This document shows, one piece after another, positions 54,610 through 62,947 of a stretch of 64,000 nt of DNA. Position 1 is the first letter of the stretch; each line of letters opens with the position of its first letter. The position numbers were made by a program, and so were the translations under genes. The notes under the pieces are model-generated. The model did not search any database, was not told the origin of the DNA, and worked only from the letters and a program-made list of their open reading frames with translations. The DNA is taken from contig NZ_SGWX01000001.1 of assembly GCF_004216535.1 (NCBI RefSeq), positions 806,001 to 870,000 on the forward strand, written 5' to 3'. Origin of the DNA: Xylanimonas ulmi (GTDB lineage Bacteria > Actinomycetota > Actinomycetes > Actinomycetales > Cellulomonadaceae).

Positions 54610-56106
54610 CTAGATGACGGTCAAGAGCATCAGGCCGGTGTACGCCCCGGGGGCGATGGTCAGCGGCGCCTCGATCCGCAGGTCGGCGCCGAGCACCGAC
54701 GTGCCGAGCGACGCGCCCTGGGGCGCGGACGCCAGGGCCGACCAGCCCCGGATGCCCAGGTTTCCTCCCGTGAACCCGGGCGCGACGGGTGCCCCGGGCG
54801 TGACGGTGGCGCCCGAGGACGAGACGACCTTGGGCGTCCACCCGAGGTAGCGGCCGTCCAGGTAGCCGCCACCCGAGGTCACCAGCGCGCGCACCCGTCC
54901 CGTCGCGGCCCAGCCGGGCTTGTCGGGCCGGGTGTCGGCGACGGTGATGCCCGTGACCGAGCCGTCCGACACGTAGCGGTCGGCCGTGGGGCTCAGGGCG
55001 AGGTCGCTGAGCTTCGCCTTGCGCCCGTCGGGCGCCACCGAGACGACCAGGGCGCCCTCGTTCGACGGCAGGGTGACCTCCAGCTCGGGGCCCGTAACGG
55101 GCGTCGCGCCGTGGTCGTCGACGAGGATCGCGACCGGCGCGCTCTCGGCCACGACCGCGTCGCCGTCGCCGAGCACGGCGACCTTGACCTCCTGCGGCCC
55201 GGTGATCACGAAGCCGTACGTGCCCGACGACGCGCCCTCGACGACGGTCCACGGGGCGTCAGCCGTCGGGCGGGTCGACCAGCGCAGCCGGTCGGAGGCC
55301 GGGGTAGGGGACTGCTCGGCGCGCAGGATCGCGACCTCGCCCGTGTGGTAGTGCTGCGGCACGCCGTCGATGACGACCGTCGTCGTGGCGCCGGGACCCG
55401 GCTCCTGGCCGCCGCCCTCGCCGCCGCCCTCGCCTCCGCTTCCTTGGTCGCCGACGACGAAGGTGTAGGTGGCGGTGTTGGACGTCGCCGACGTCGCGCC
55501 GTCCTGGCTGGTCACGGTCGCCTGCGCCGTCAGGTGATAGACGCCCGGCGCCGTGAACGCCCAGTTGGCGTGCACATGCGCGAGGAAGTCCTGGTGGATC
55601 GTGCCGGGCAGCGTCCAGGAGTCGGTGACCGTCTGCGTGAGCGCGCCGAACGCGCCGTTCGACCACAGGTAGACGTCGCCGGGGCCGTCGACGGCGCTGA
55701 CCTTGAGGTCGACGTCGGCGTCGGGGCCGAAGCGCGAGGCGAGCCCCATGCTGTCCCAGCCCGGCCAGACGAGGTCCCGGTCCTGGGCGATCGGCAGGTG
55801 GTAGAAGCTCGTCGGCAGGCCGGGCGGCGCCGAGCCCGCCGGGACGTCCGTGACGCGCGCGCGCTCCTTGACCACGATCTGCACGTCCTGCGGCGCGTGC
55901 TCGACGTGGTGGCCCGTGACGTCCTCCTTGAGGTTCAGACGGACGCTGTCGTCGTCGTTGAGCGCGAGGTTGAACAGGTCGACGTGGCCCGTGTCCAGGC
56001 GCAGCGGGTCGGGGCCGTCGGCCGCGTGGGCGCCCGTCGGCAGGGCGGCGAGCGCGACGGCCGCGACCAGGGCCGTCGTCTTGGTTCGTCGATGGATGGT
56101 GCTCAT
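54610..56106 (-). CDS. Choice-of-anchor M surface protein with WxL-like C-terminus
   Basis: A 498-aa secreted protein. After a signal peptide (TALVAAVALAALPTGAHA) come LDTGHVDLFNL and the module HVHANWAFTAPGVYHLTAQATV, the TIGR03769-type surface domain. A Gly/Glu linker (GGEGGGEGGGQEPGPG) leads to an Ig-like segment. The final ~140 residues are a WxL-like domain: LGIRGWSALAS, GASLGTSVLGADLRIEAPLTIAPGAYTGLMLLTVI. The last strand and the position next to DUF916 support that call. There is no LPxTG. AGAGGAGAC precedes the ATG. Confidence 0.8.
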   Translation of the reverse strand: MSTIHRRTKTTALVAAVALAALPTGAHAADGPDPLRLDTGHVDLFNLALNDDDSVRLNLKEDVTGHHVEHAPQDVQIVVKERARVTDVPAGSAPPGLPTSFYHLPIAQDRDLVWPGWDSMGLASRFGPDADVDLKVSAVDGPGDVYLWSNGAFGALTQTVTDSWTLPGTIHQDFLAHVHANWAFTAPGVYHLTAQATVTSQDGATSATSNTATYTFVVGDQGSGGEGGGEGGGQEPGPGATTTVVIDGVPQHYHTGEVAILRAEQSPTPASDRLRWSTRPTADAPWTVVEGASSGTYGFVITGPQEVKVAVLGDGDAVVAESAPVAILVDDHGATPVTGPELEVTLPSNEGALVVSVAPDGRKAKLSDLALSPTADRYVSDGSVTGITVADTRPDKPGWAATGRVRALVTSGGGYLDGRYLGWTPKVVSSSGATVTPGAPVAPGFTGGNLGIRGWSALASAPQGASLGTSVLGADLRIEAPLTIAPGAYTGLMLLTVI

Positions 56107-56137
56107 GCGTGTCTCCTCTGGGTGGTGGGTGGTGGGG

Positions 56138-58201
56138 TCAGGCCGTTGCGGGGCGGCGGGGCGCCAGCGAGGCGGCGGCGACGAACGCCAGGCCGACGAC
56201 GAACAGCGTGACCGTCAGGCCGGTCAGATCGGCGAGGGTCTCGGAGTCGACGCCGGTGCGCGGCAGCGTGCCGGCGCCGCTCGCGCCGCCCGGACCGCCC
56301 CCGGTGGGGCCGGCGGCGGCCGGCAACTGGCACTCGCGCCCGTCGGCGGTGCGCCCGACGGTCTGCTGCGTGGTCGTGGCGCGTGCCGCCGCTGACGCGT
56401 CGCCCGGTCCGACGAAGAAGTTCAGGGTGCTCGTGCCGGTGCGCCTCTCGCCGCCGACGGTCGCGGCGAACGTCAGCGTGGCGTGATAGGCGCCGGGCTC
56501 GGTGAACGCCCAGATCGCGTGCACGTGGACGCCTGATGTGCCCACCGGGATGGCGGTGCTGCGCTCGAAGCCCTCCACGGTGCCGAAGTACCGCTCACCC
56601 AGATTTCCGAACGATCCCATCGAGTACACGGCGAGTCGCCCCGGGCCCTCCAGGTTGTCGAGGGTGAGCGTCACCTCGCCGTCGACCTTGCCCGCGATCG
56701 TCGGGTGCTGGGTGTTCCAACCGAGCCAGGGCACCCCGGGCAACTGGGTCAGCGGAACCTGCCAGACCTGTCCGGCGCCGAGGAACGCGAACTCGCCGCC
56801 CGGCGCCTGTACGGCGGCGTCGTCCGTCAGGTGGAGCACCAGCGTGGCGGGGTCGACCCATGGCGCGGGCTGCGTGCGGTCGTCCTTGACGAGCGCGCGC
56901 AGCCCGGCGCCGTCGACGACCGGCCCGAAGTCGAAGTGGCCGGAGGTCACGACGTCGGCCTCACCCGGCCCGAGCGTGCTCTCGACCTGCTGCGGCAGGC
57001 ACTGGTCAGGCGCCTCGTCCGCCGAGGCGACGGTCAGCGGCGACCAGCCGACCAGCGCGGCGTCGGCCTCGCGCACGACGACGCGGTGCTGGCCGAGGTC
57101 GACGTCCTGCGGCAGCGCGAGAGTCACCGTCGCGTCGGCGTCGACCTGCCGCCAGCCGAGGTCGGTCGGCGTCGACAGGACCCAGGTCGAGACCCAGCGT
57201 CCGCGCAGCGACTCGGGCACCGCCACCGTCACGAACGCGCCTGGCGCCGCGGTGTCGATGGCCAGCGTGACGTCACCGCGCGCGGTGTCGGTCAGCAGCG
57301 TGGTGTCGGGGGCGGGCAGGGCGCCGGCCGGGGGGCCAGCCTCGTCCGTGACGCCGCCCGCGGACGTCGCCTCCCCGAGACTCGGGGCGTCCGGCGTCTC
57401 CGGCGTCGTGGCGCCAGTGTCGGGCGTGGCGTGGGCCGAGGTCGGGGCGGGGGACGAGGTCGGGAAGGGGCCGGTCGCGGAGTCGGACGGCGGGGCGGGC
57501 TCGGCCTGCGGCGGGGCGGGGGACGAGGTCGGGAAGGGGCCTGTCGCGGAGTCGGACGGCGGCGCGGGCTCGGCCTGCGCCGCGCCGGGGGTCAGGCTCG
57601 GCTCGGGCGCGGGCGGCGCATCGGCCGCGGGCGCGTCGACCTGGAACCGGTAGGCGACCGGGGCGGCGGACAGCGCGGTCCCGTCGGCGAGCGTGGCGCT
57701 CGCGGTGAGGGTGACGGCGTAGGCGCCGGGCGCGCTGAAGTCCCACCGCGCGGGCAGAGTCGTGCCGACCGGGACGGTGGCCGACCTGGGGCCGCCCGAG
57801 GCCAGCAGCGTGCGCCCGGCGCCGTCGTCGGGCGTCGAGACCGTGACGTCCCCCGGTCCGGTCACATCGGTCAGCGCGAGGGTGACCAGGTCGTCGGCCA
57901 GGACGTCGTAGGGCAGGAGGTCGGTGTCGACCCCGAGGTCGAGCACGGCCGGGTCGAAGACGCGGACGATCGCGGCGGACGGGTCGAGCGCGGCGCCCGC
58001 CGCGTCGCGCGCGCCGAGCGCAAGGCCCCCGACACGGTAGGTGACCGTGAGGGCTCCGAGGTCGGCGGCCTCGACCAGGGCGGGAGGGGCTGGCGCGGCG
58101 GCCTGGAGCGGACCGGCCAGGGCCAGGCCGCCCGAGGCGAGCAGGCAGGTCGCGCCGATCGTGGCGAGCGCGCGGCGTCGCCGGTCGGTGATGACGGTCA
58201 T
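56138..58201 (-). CDS. Transporter-associated surface protein with LPRTG anchor (TIGR03773-type)
   Basis: A 687-aa secreted wall protein. An N-terminal signal (RRALATIGATCLLASGGLALAG) leads to beta domains and a Pro/Ser-rich linker with a 23-residue duplication. The C-terminal half carries SGHFDFGPVVDGAGLRALVKDD, WLGWNTQHPTI and HVHAIWAFTEPGAYHATLTF, the anchored-repeat module. Residues 646-650 are LPRTG, followed by a hydrophobic helix and RRPATA tail, a classical sortase signal. The ATG overlaps the permease stop. No sortase gene is in the window. It is thought to work with the adjacent ABC transporter. Confidence 0.87.
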   Translation of the reverse strand: MTVITDRRRRALATIGATCLLASGGLALAGPLQAAAPAPPALVEAADLGALTVTYRVGGLALGARDAAGAALDPSAAIVRVFDPAVLDLGVDTDLLPYDVLADDLVTLALTDVTGPGDVTVSTPDDGAGRTLLASGGPRSATVPVGTTLPARWDFSAPGAYAVTLTASATLADGTALSAAPVAYRFQVDAPAADAPPAPEPSLTPGAAQAEPAPPSDSATGPFPTSSPAPPQAEPAPPSDSATGPFPTSSPAPTSAHATPDTGATTPETPDAPSLGEATSAGGVTDEAGPPAGALPAPDTTLLTDTARGDVTLAIDTAAPGAFVTVAVPESLRGRWVSTWVLSTPTDLGWRQVDADATVTLALPQDVDLGQHRVVVREADAALVGWSPLTVASADEAPDQCLPQQVESTLGPGEADVVTSGHFDFGPVVDGAGLRALVKDDRTQPAPWVDPATLVLHLTDDAAVQAPGGEFAFLGAGQVWQVPLTQLPGVPWLGWNTQHPTIAGKVDGEVTLTLDNLEGPGRLAVYSMGSFGNLGERYFGTVEGFERSTAIPVGTSGVHVHAIWAFTEPGAYHATLTFAATVGGERRTGTSTLNFFVGPGDASAAARATTTQQTVGRTADGRECQLPAAAGPTGGGPGGASGAGTLPRTGVDSETLADLTGLTVTLFVVGLAFVAAASLAPRRPATA
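57444..57581 (-). repeat. 69-bp tandem duplication in the surface-protein linker
   Basis: Two near-identical 69-bp units (57444-57512 and 57513-57581) encode consecutive copies of PAPPSDSATGPFPTSSPAP plus neighbours. The match at nucleotide level indicates a recent duplication that lengthens the wall-spanning stalk by 23 residues. Confidence 0.88.
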
Positions 58202-59166
58202 GAGACAGCTCCGGTGGTGACGGGGTCGGACAGGGTCGGGGGCTCATCGCTCGGCGCGGCGCCGGGGCGGGCGGAGGCAGCGGCGCTCGCGGGCGTGCCG
58301 GTGGGTTCGGGTCGCGGACGGCGTCGGACGCGGGCGATCAGGCCCTGGCGCGGGGCGAGGAACCAGGACAGGAGGAACGCGGCCGTCAGGACGAGCACGA
58401 TCGTGCCGCCGGTCGGCAGGTCGTAGGACCAGGAGAGATACAGGCCCACCAGGGCGCCGCAGGCTCCGATGACGGGCGCGAGCAGCGTCATGACGCCCAG
58501 GCGGTCGGTCAGCAGGCGGGCCGTGGCGGCCGGGGTGATCAGCAGGGCCAGCACCAGGATGTTGCCGATCGTCTGGACCGCGATGACCACGGCCAGGGTC
58601 ACCAGCACGTACAGGACCAGGTCGAGCCAGAACACCGGCACGCCCATGGCGCGCGCCGACTCGCGGTCGAGCGAGATCGTGACCAGCTCCTTGCGCAGGC
58701 ACGCGAGGACGGCGAGCACCGCGGCGCTCGTGACGCCCACGACGATCAGGTCCGAGGTGGGCACGCCCGTGATCGAGCCGAACAGGAACTGCTGGAGCGA
58801 CCCCGCGTACCCGGGCGCCCGGGAGATGACCACGATGCCGAGGGCGAAGGAGCCCACCAGGAAGACGCCGATGACCGAGTCCTCCTTGAGGCGCCGGTTC
58901 TGGGAGAAGACGGCGATGAGGACGGCGGTCAGCACACCGGCCGCGGCGCCGCCTAGGACGAGGTTGCCCGACAGCACGAAGGCGACGGCCAGCCCCGGGA
59001 AGACGGCGTGGGCGACCGTGTCGCCGATGAAGGCCATGCCGCGCAGCACGACGTAGCACCCGACGACGCCGCACACGATCGAGGACATGACTGCCACGGC
59101 GAGCGCCTTGGGCAAGAACGCGAGGTCGGGGTTGAGCAGGTCGGTGAGGAAGTCGAGCGGCGACAT
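58198..59166 (-). CDS. Metal ABC transporter permease (anchored-repeat type)
   Basis: A 322-aa ABC-3 family permease with about eight helices, typical of zinc/manganese importers. Signatures include VVLRGMAFIGDTVAHAVFPGLAVAFVLSGN and VQTIGNILVLALLITPAATARLL. The short Pro/Ala-rich C-terminal tail is cytoplasmic. The ATG at 59166 overlaps the ATPase stop (TGATG), and its stop overlaps the next gene. It forms the membrane channel of the importer. Confidence 0.93.
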   Translation of the reverse strand: MSPLDFLTDLLNPDLAFLPKALAVAVMSSIVCGVVGCYVVLRGMAFIGDTVAHAVFPGLAVAFVLSGNLVLGGAAAGVLTAVLIAVFSQNRRLKEDSVIGVFLVGSFALGIVVISRAPGYAGSLQQFLFGSITGVPTSDLIVVGVTSAAVLAVLACLRKELVTISLDRESARAMGVPVFWLDLVLYVLVTLAVVIAVQTIGNILVLALLITPAATARLLTDRLGVMTLLAPVIGACGALVGLYLSWSYDLPTGGTIVLVLTAAFLLSWFLAPRQGLIARVRRRPRPEPTGTPASAAASARPGAAPSDEPPTLSDPVTTGAVS

Positions 59167-59918
59167 CAGGCCGCCCCGAGGACACGGGCCAGGGCGCTGC
59201 CTGGGGCGACGCCGAACGTCGTGGCCCAGGCCTCCGGGTCGGCGGCGAGGTCCGCCGGCGCGCCGGTCGCCACGACGGTGCGGTTGAGCAGGGCGAGGCG
59301 GTCGCACGAGTCGAGCGCCCCGAGCAGGTCATGGGTGGTCATGAGCACCGCGCGGCCCTCGCGGGCCAGCGCCGTGAACAGCGCCGCGAGCACCTCCTGG
59401 GTGGGCAGGTCGAGGCCGGTGAACGGCTCGTCGAGCAGCAGCAGGCGGGGGCGCGGCGCCAGGGCGCGGGCGACCAGGACGCGCTGGCGCTGGCCGCCGG
59501 AGAGCTGGCCGACCGGACGCCTCGCCAGCGCCGTGAGCTGGACCCGGTCGAGCGCGTCGGCGACGGCCTGCCACTCGGCGTCCCCGGGCCGGCGGCGCAG
59601 GCCCAGTCGTCCGGTCAGCCCGGTCATCACCGCGTCGGCCACGCAGATCGGGAAGTCCCAGGCGAACTCGTGCCGCTGCGGCACGTAGCCGATCGGCGCC
59701 CGCCCCGGCCGGGCCGGGCGGCCCTCGACCAGGACGCGGCCGGCGACGACGGGCTGGACGCCCAGGACGCAGCGCAGCAGCGTCGTCTTACCCGCCCCGT
59801 TGGGTCCGAGCAGGCCGACCAGCTCGCCCCGATCGACGGCGAGGTGAGCCTCGCGCAGCACGGTGCGACCGCCGAGGTCGACGGTGACGCCCTCGACGCG
59901 CAGCGCCGCGCCCGTCAT
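59166..59918 (-). CDS. Metal ABC transporter ATP-binding protein (anchored-repeat type)
   Basis: A 250-aa ABC ATPase. Walker A is GPNGAGKTT, the Q-loop is PQRHEFAWDFPI, the signature is LSGGQRQRV, Walker B is LLLLDEP, and the H-loop is THD. It is closest in style to ZnuC/MntB. It starts MTGAALRVEGVTVDLGG at an ATG overlapping the stop of the upstream surface-protein gene, and its stop overlaps the permease start. It energises import of the metal. Confidence 0.94.
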   Translation of the reverse strand: MTGAALRVEGVTVDLGGRTVLREAHLAVDRGELVGLLGPNGAGKTTLLRCVLGVQPVVAGRVLVEGRPARPGRAPIGYVPQRHEFAWDFPICVADAVMTGLTGRLGLRRRPGDAEWQAVADALDRVQLTALARRPVGQLSGGQRQRVLVARALAPRPRLLLLDEPFTGLDLPTQEVLAALFTALAREGRAVLMTTHDLLGALDSCDRLALLNRTVVATGAPADLAADPEAWATTFGVAPGSALARVLGAA

Positions 59919-61015
59919 CGCTCGGCTCCGTCGGGGGTCGCCCCGGCCGGGTCGGGGGTCCGAGGGGCGGGCCCACGGCCGACGCCTAGGCCCAGGGCCC
60001 GGCGCTTGGCGCGACGGCTGCGCGCCGCCGCGACGCCCGCCGCGGCGGCGACCATGGCGAGCAGCGCGGCGGCGGCGATCAGCAGGACGGGACCGAGCCG
60101 GTCGCCGTCCCAGCCGTCGGCGGCCTCGTCCGCGGCCACGTCCGCGGCGCCCGCGGTGGCCGAGGCGCCGGGCTCGCCGCCCTGCCACCGCGCGGTCAGG
60201 GCGTCGTCGGTCGGCGTCTGAGAGCCGACGGCGAACCGGATCACCTGCGTGTCGGCCACGTGCGTGCCGTCGACGAGGTCGGCCTCGACGCGTAGGCGCA
60301 CCAGGTAGACGCCCGGCTGTGTGAAGACCCAGTTGGCGTGCGTGTGGGTGTTGACGTCGACCCAGGCGGGCTGCTCCTCACCCGAGCGGGAGTCCCACAG
60401 GACCTGGGGCTGGGCGAAGCCGCTCGCCTGGAGGAAGACCGAGACCGAGCCCGGGCCCTGCGCGCCGACCATCGACAGGGTGACACCGCGGTCGATGCGG
60501 CGCATGACCTCGGGGTCCTGGGTGTTCCATCCCAGCCACACCGCCTGCGGGTTCTGGGTCTGCGGCACCACCCAGACGAGCTGGCCCGGCTGCGCGCCGA
60601 GGAAGGCGTACGCCGGGTCGTCGGGCGCCTCGACGGCGGCGGTGTCGAGCACCCGCAGCACCGTCTCAGCGGGGTCGCGCCACACGCTCGTGGCGGCCGC
60701 GTCGGACTTGGCGGCGTCGTCGTGCACGAGCAGGCGCCACCGTCCGCCGTCGAACCGGGGGCCGAGGTCGACGTGACCGGTCTCCAGGACGCGCGCGCCG
60801 CGCGCGACCGGCTGGCCGGCGTCGATCGTCTGGTCGAGGTCTGTGTCGGGGGCCGGTGTGTCGGCGATCGCTGGGGTTGGCGCGACAAGGCTCACCGTCA
60901 GGTTGAGCGTGAGGCTAACCATCAGCATCACGATCAGGCTCAGGGTGAGGCTTGGCGGGCGCCGGGCCGTGTCGGGCGGGGAGAGTCGGGGCATCGAGGC
61001 TTCCTGACGGGTCAT
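59915..61015 (-). CDS. Choice-of-anchor M surface protein, membrane-anchored (TIGR03769-type)
   Basis: A 366-aa secreted protein. A signal/anchor sequence (SLIVMLMVSLTLNLTVSLVA) leads to the anchored-repeat domain: LETGHVDLGPRFDGGRWRLLVHDD, VWLGWNTQDPEV, and HTHANWVFTQPGVYLVRLRV. A C-terminal helix (VLLIAAAALLAMVAAAAGVAAA) followed by many Arg/Lys retains it in the membrane without a sortase motif. It overlaps both neighbours by 4 nt. The histidine-rich loop suggests zinc binding, an inference. Confidence 0.85.
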   Translation of the reverse strand: MTRQEASMPRLSPPDTARRPPSLTLSLIVMLMVSLTLNLTVSLVAPTPAIADTPAPDTDLDQTIDAGQPVARGARVLETGHVDLGPRFDGGRWRLLVHDDAAKSDAAATSVWRDPAETVLRVLDTAAVEAPDDPAYAFLGAQPGQLVWVVPQTQNPQAVWLGWNTQDPEVMRRIDRGVTLSMVGAQGPGSVSVFLQASGFAQPQVLWDSRSGEEQPAWVDVNTHTHANWVFTQPGVYLVRLRVEADLVDGTHVADTQVIRFAVGSQTPTDDALTARWQGGEPGASATAGAADVAADEAADGWDGDRLGPVLLIAAAALLAMVAAAAGVAAARSRRAKRRALGLGVGRGPAPRTPDPAGATPDGAER

Positions 61016-62700
61016 GGGGACAGGCACTCGCGCAGCGAGTCGGCGTTGAGGCGCATCATCTGGACATAGCCCGTCACCTCGTCGTCGAAGGCGTCGCCGT
61101 AGATCGCGCACACCCGCACGCCCAGGTCGCGGGCGACCTCGGTGAGCGTCGAGGAGCGGGCCGCGAGGTTCGGCTCGAGGAACACGGCCGACACCCGCAG
61201 GGTGCGCAGCGTGTCGGCGAGCTTGCGGCGGTCGGCGAGAGAGGGCTCGGCCGCGGGGTGCGGGGTGACGAACCCGGCGACCCGCACGTCGTAGGCGTCG
61301 GCGAGATAGCCGAAGGCGTCGTGCGTGGTGACCAGGTTGCGGTGGGAGGCGGGGATCTGGGCGAGCGTGCGGCGCACGTAGGCGTCGGTCCGATCGAGCT
61401 CGGCGAGGTACGCGGCGGCGTTGTCCCGGTAGGCGCCGGCGCCGGCGGGGTCGGCGGCGATCAGGGTGTCGCGGATGAGCTGCGCGTAGGCCATCGCATT
61501 GCGCACGTTCTGCCACAGATGGGGGTCGATCTCGCCGTGGACGTGCTTGCCGAGCACCGCCTGGGCGAGCTGGTACACGCGCTCGCCGGGCCTGCCGAGG
61601 AACCGCAGCGCGGGGCCGGCCGGGATCTCGTCGAGCGCCTTGGCCGGGACGTCGATGACCACCTGCTCGGGGGAGTAGCGCCGCTGGCTGCGCTCCCCGC
61701 CTCCCTCCGGGTCATAGCGGACCGCGAGGCCTGGGGCGGCGCCGTCGTCGCCGAGGTCCGCGGTCAGGTCCGCGTGTCCGCGGTCGAGCACGGCGACACC
61801 GGGGGCGGGGTCGGGGTCGACGCCCACGGCGAAGGCAAAGGTCCCGGAGCCCAGGTCGATGGGCCGCGAGGTGTCGTCGACCTGCAGGTGGGCGCGCAGC
61901 GTCAGCGTGTAGCGGCCTGGCTCGGTGAAGGCCCACGACAGGTGCGTGTGCGCGTCGGCGGGCAGGGACAGGGTGTCGTCCCGGTATCCGTTCGCGGCGT
62001 CGAAGCCGTTCGAGGAGTCGATGTACACGTCGGTCTCGCCGAAGCTGCCGGTCAGATAGGCGAAGACGTCGCCCGGGCCGGTCGCCGCGGTGGCCGACAC
62101 CAGCACCTGCGAGGCGCGCGTGGCCCCGAGGTGGGCGCCGTCGCCGTGCGCGCGCAGGCCCAGCCACACCGTGTCGAGGGTGACGTCCTCGACCAGCGGG
62201 ATGAGCTCGGCCGCGTACTTGACGGACTCCTCGGCGAGCGAGACCGAGACGGCGTCGTCGCGCAGGTTGGCGTCGAGGGTCTTGATGACGCTGTGCTCCT
62301 CCAACAGCGCGTAGTTGCTGAACGCCACGTCGGCGTACACGACGTTGCGGGCGTCGCGCAGCGAGGGCTCGTAGGTGTGTGGGTCGCCGCCGTCAGGCAC
62401 CAGGGACACGACGTGGACGCGGTCGCCGCCGACGTGGCGCACGAGGTCGGCCAGCAGGCCGGTGGTCGTCACGACCTGGAGGCGGGCGTCGTCGGGTGAG
62501 AGCGCCGGTCGGCCCGCACAGCCGGCGAGTGCGACGACGAGCGCGAGCGCCGCGGACAGGCGGGGCGTCCGCGCGCCCCGAGGCGGGCGCGGCGCGGCAA
62601 CGGCGGCGCGGGCGGCGCGGGCCGGTGGGCTGGGGGCGTCGGGGGACGCGACATCGGGCACGGGGGAGCTTTCGTCTTTGCGGGGGCGTGCGCGGGGCAC
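61012..62700 (-). CDS. Metal-binding lipoprotein of ABC transporter, split by an inserted surface domain (TIGR03772-type)
   Basis: A 562-aa lipoprotein (lipobox LAGC, Cys61). The cluster A-I binding-protein fold is interrupted. The N-lobe (GLLADLVRHVGGDRVHVVSLVPDGGDPHTYEPS, His108) comes first. An insert of about residues 175-365 holds HTHLSWAFTEPGRYTLTLRA and GHADLTADL. The fold then resumes with HVHGEIDPHLWQN (His386/388/394), VTTHDAFGY (His460), FLEPN (Glu509) and YGDAFDD (Asp539). His/His/His-or-Glu/Asp ligands indicate Zn or Mn. It starts with a GTG at 62700, 26 bp from a Zur-like box, and is the first gene of the operon. Confidence 0.9.
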   Translation of the reverse strand: MPRARPRKDESSPVPDVASPDAPSPPARAARAAVAAPRPPRGARTPRLSAALALVVALAGCAGRPALSPDDARLQVVTTTGLLADLVRHVGGDRVHVVSLVPDGGDPHTYEPSLRDARNVVYADVAFSNYALLEEHSVIKTLDANLRDDAVSVSLAEESVKYAAELIPLVEDVTLDTVWLGLRAHGDGAHLGATRASQVLVSATAATGPGDVFAYLTGSFGETDVYIDSSNGFDAANGYRDDTLSLPADAHTHLSWAFTEPGRYTLTLRAHLQVDDTSRPIDLGSGTFAFAVGVDPDPAPGVAVLDRGHADLTADLGDDGAAPGLAVRYDPEGGGERSQRRYSPEQVVIDVPAKALDEIPAGPALRFLGRPGERVYQLAQAVLGKHVHGEIDPHLWQNVRNAMAYAQLIRDTLIAADPAGAGAYRDNAAAYLAELDRTDAYVRRTLAQIPASHRNLVTTHDAFGYLADAYDVRVAGFVTPHPAAEPSLADRRKLADTLRTLRVSAVFLEPNLAARSSTLTEVARDLGVRVCAIYGDAFDDEVTGYVQMMRLNADSLRECLSP

Positions 62701-62725
62701 GCGCTGGCAGGGTCCAGAGGACGAG

Positions 62726-62744
62726 AATGAGAATGGTTATCATT
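62726..62744. promoter_or_regulatory. Zur/Fur-like operator
   Basis: AATGAGAATGGTTATCATT is an imperfect palindrome (7 of 9 positions paired) 26 bp upstream of the binding-protein start. Its core TGAGAATGGTTATCA matches the actinobacterial Zur consensus TGAAAATGATTTTCA at 12 of 15 positions. It probably represses the operon when zinc is sufficient. Confidence 0.75.
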
Positions 62745-62947
62745 CCGACGGGAGCGATCCTGACGGACCTGGACGTGCGATGTCAAGGGGCTGGAGATCG
62801 AATGGTCGGCGTGACGCGGCGGCGCCGGGCGCTCGGAGCCGGACGGCCACGGACCGTCGCTCGGCCGAGGAGCGCGCGCGGACACGTCGGGTCTCACCTG
62901 CGAGGACGTCGGACGTAACCGCTGACGGCCGTGGTATCGATAGGGGC
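62745..62947. other. Divergent intergenic region before the NERD gene
   Basis: 203 bp between the Zur-like box and the helicase start. No gene is recognised; a GATAGG-containing stretch just before the GTG at 62948 may be part of the promoter. Confidence 0.5.
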
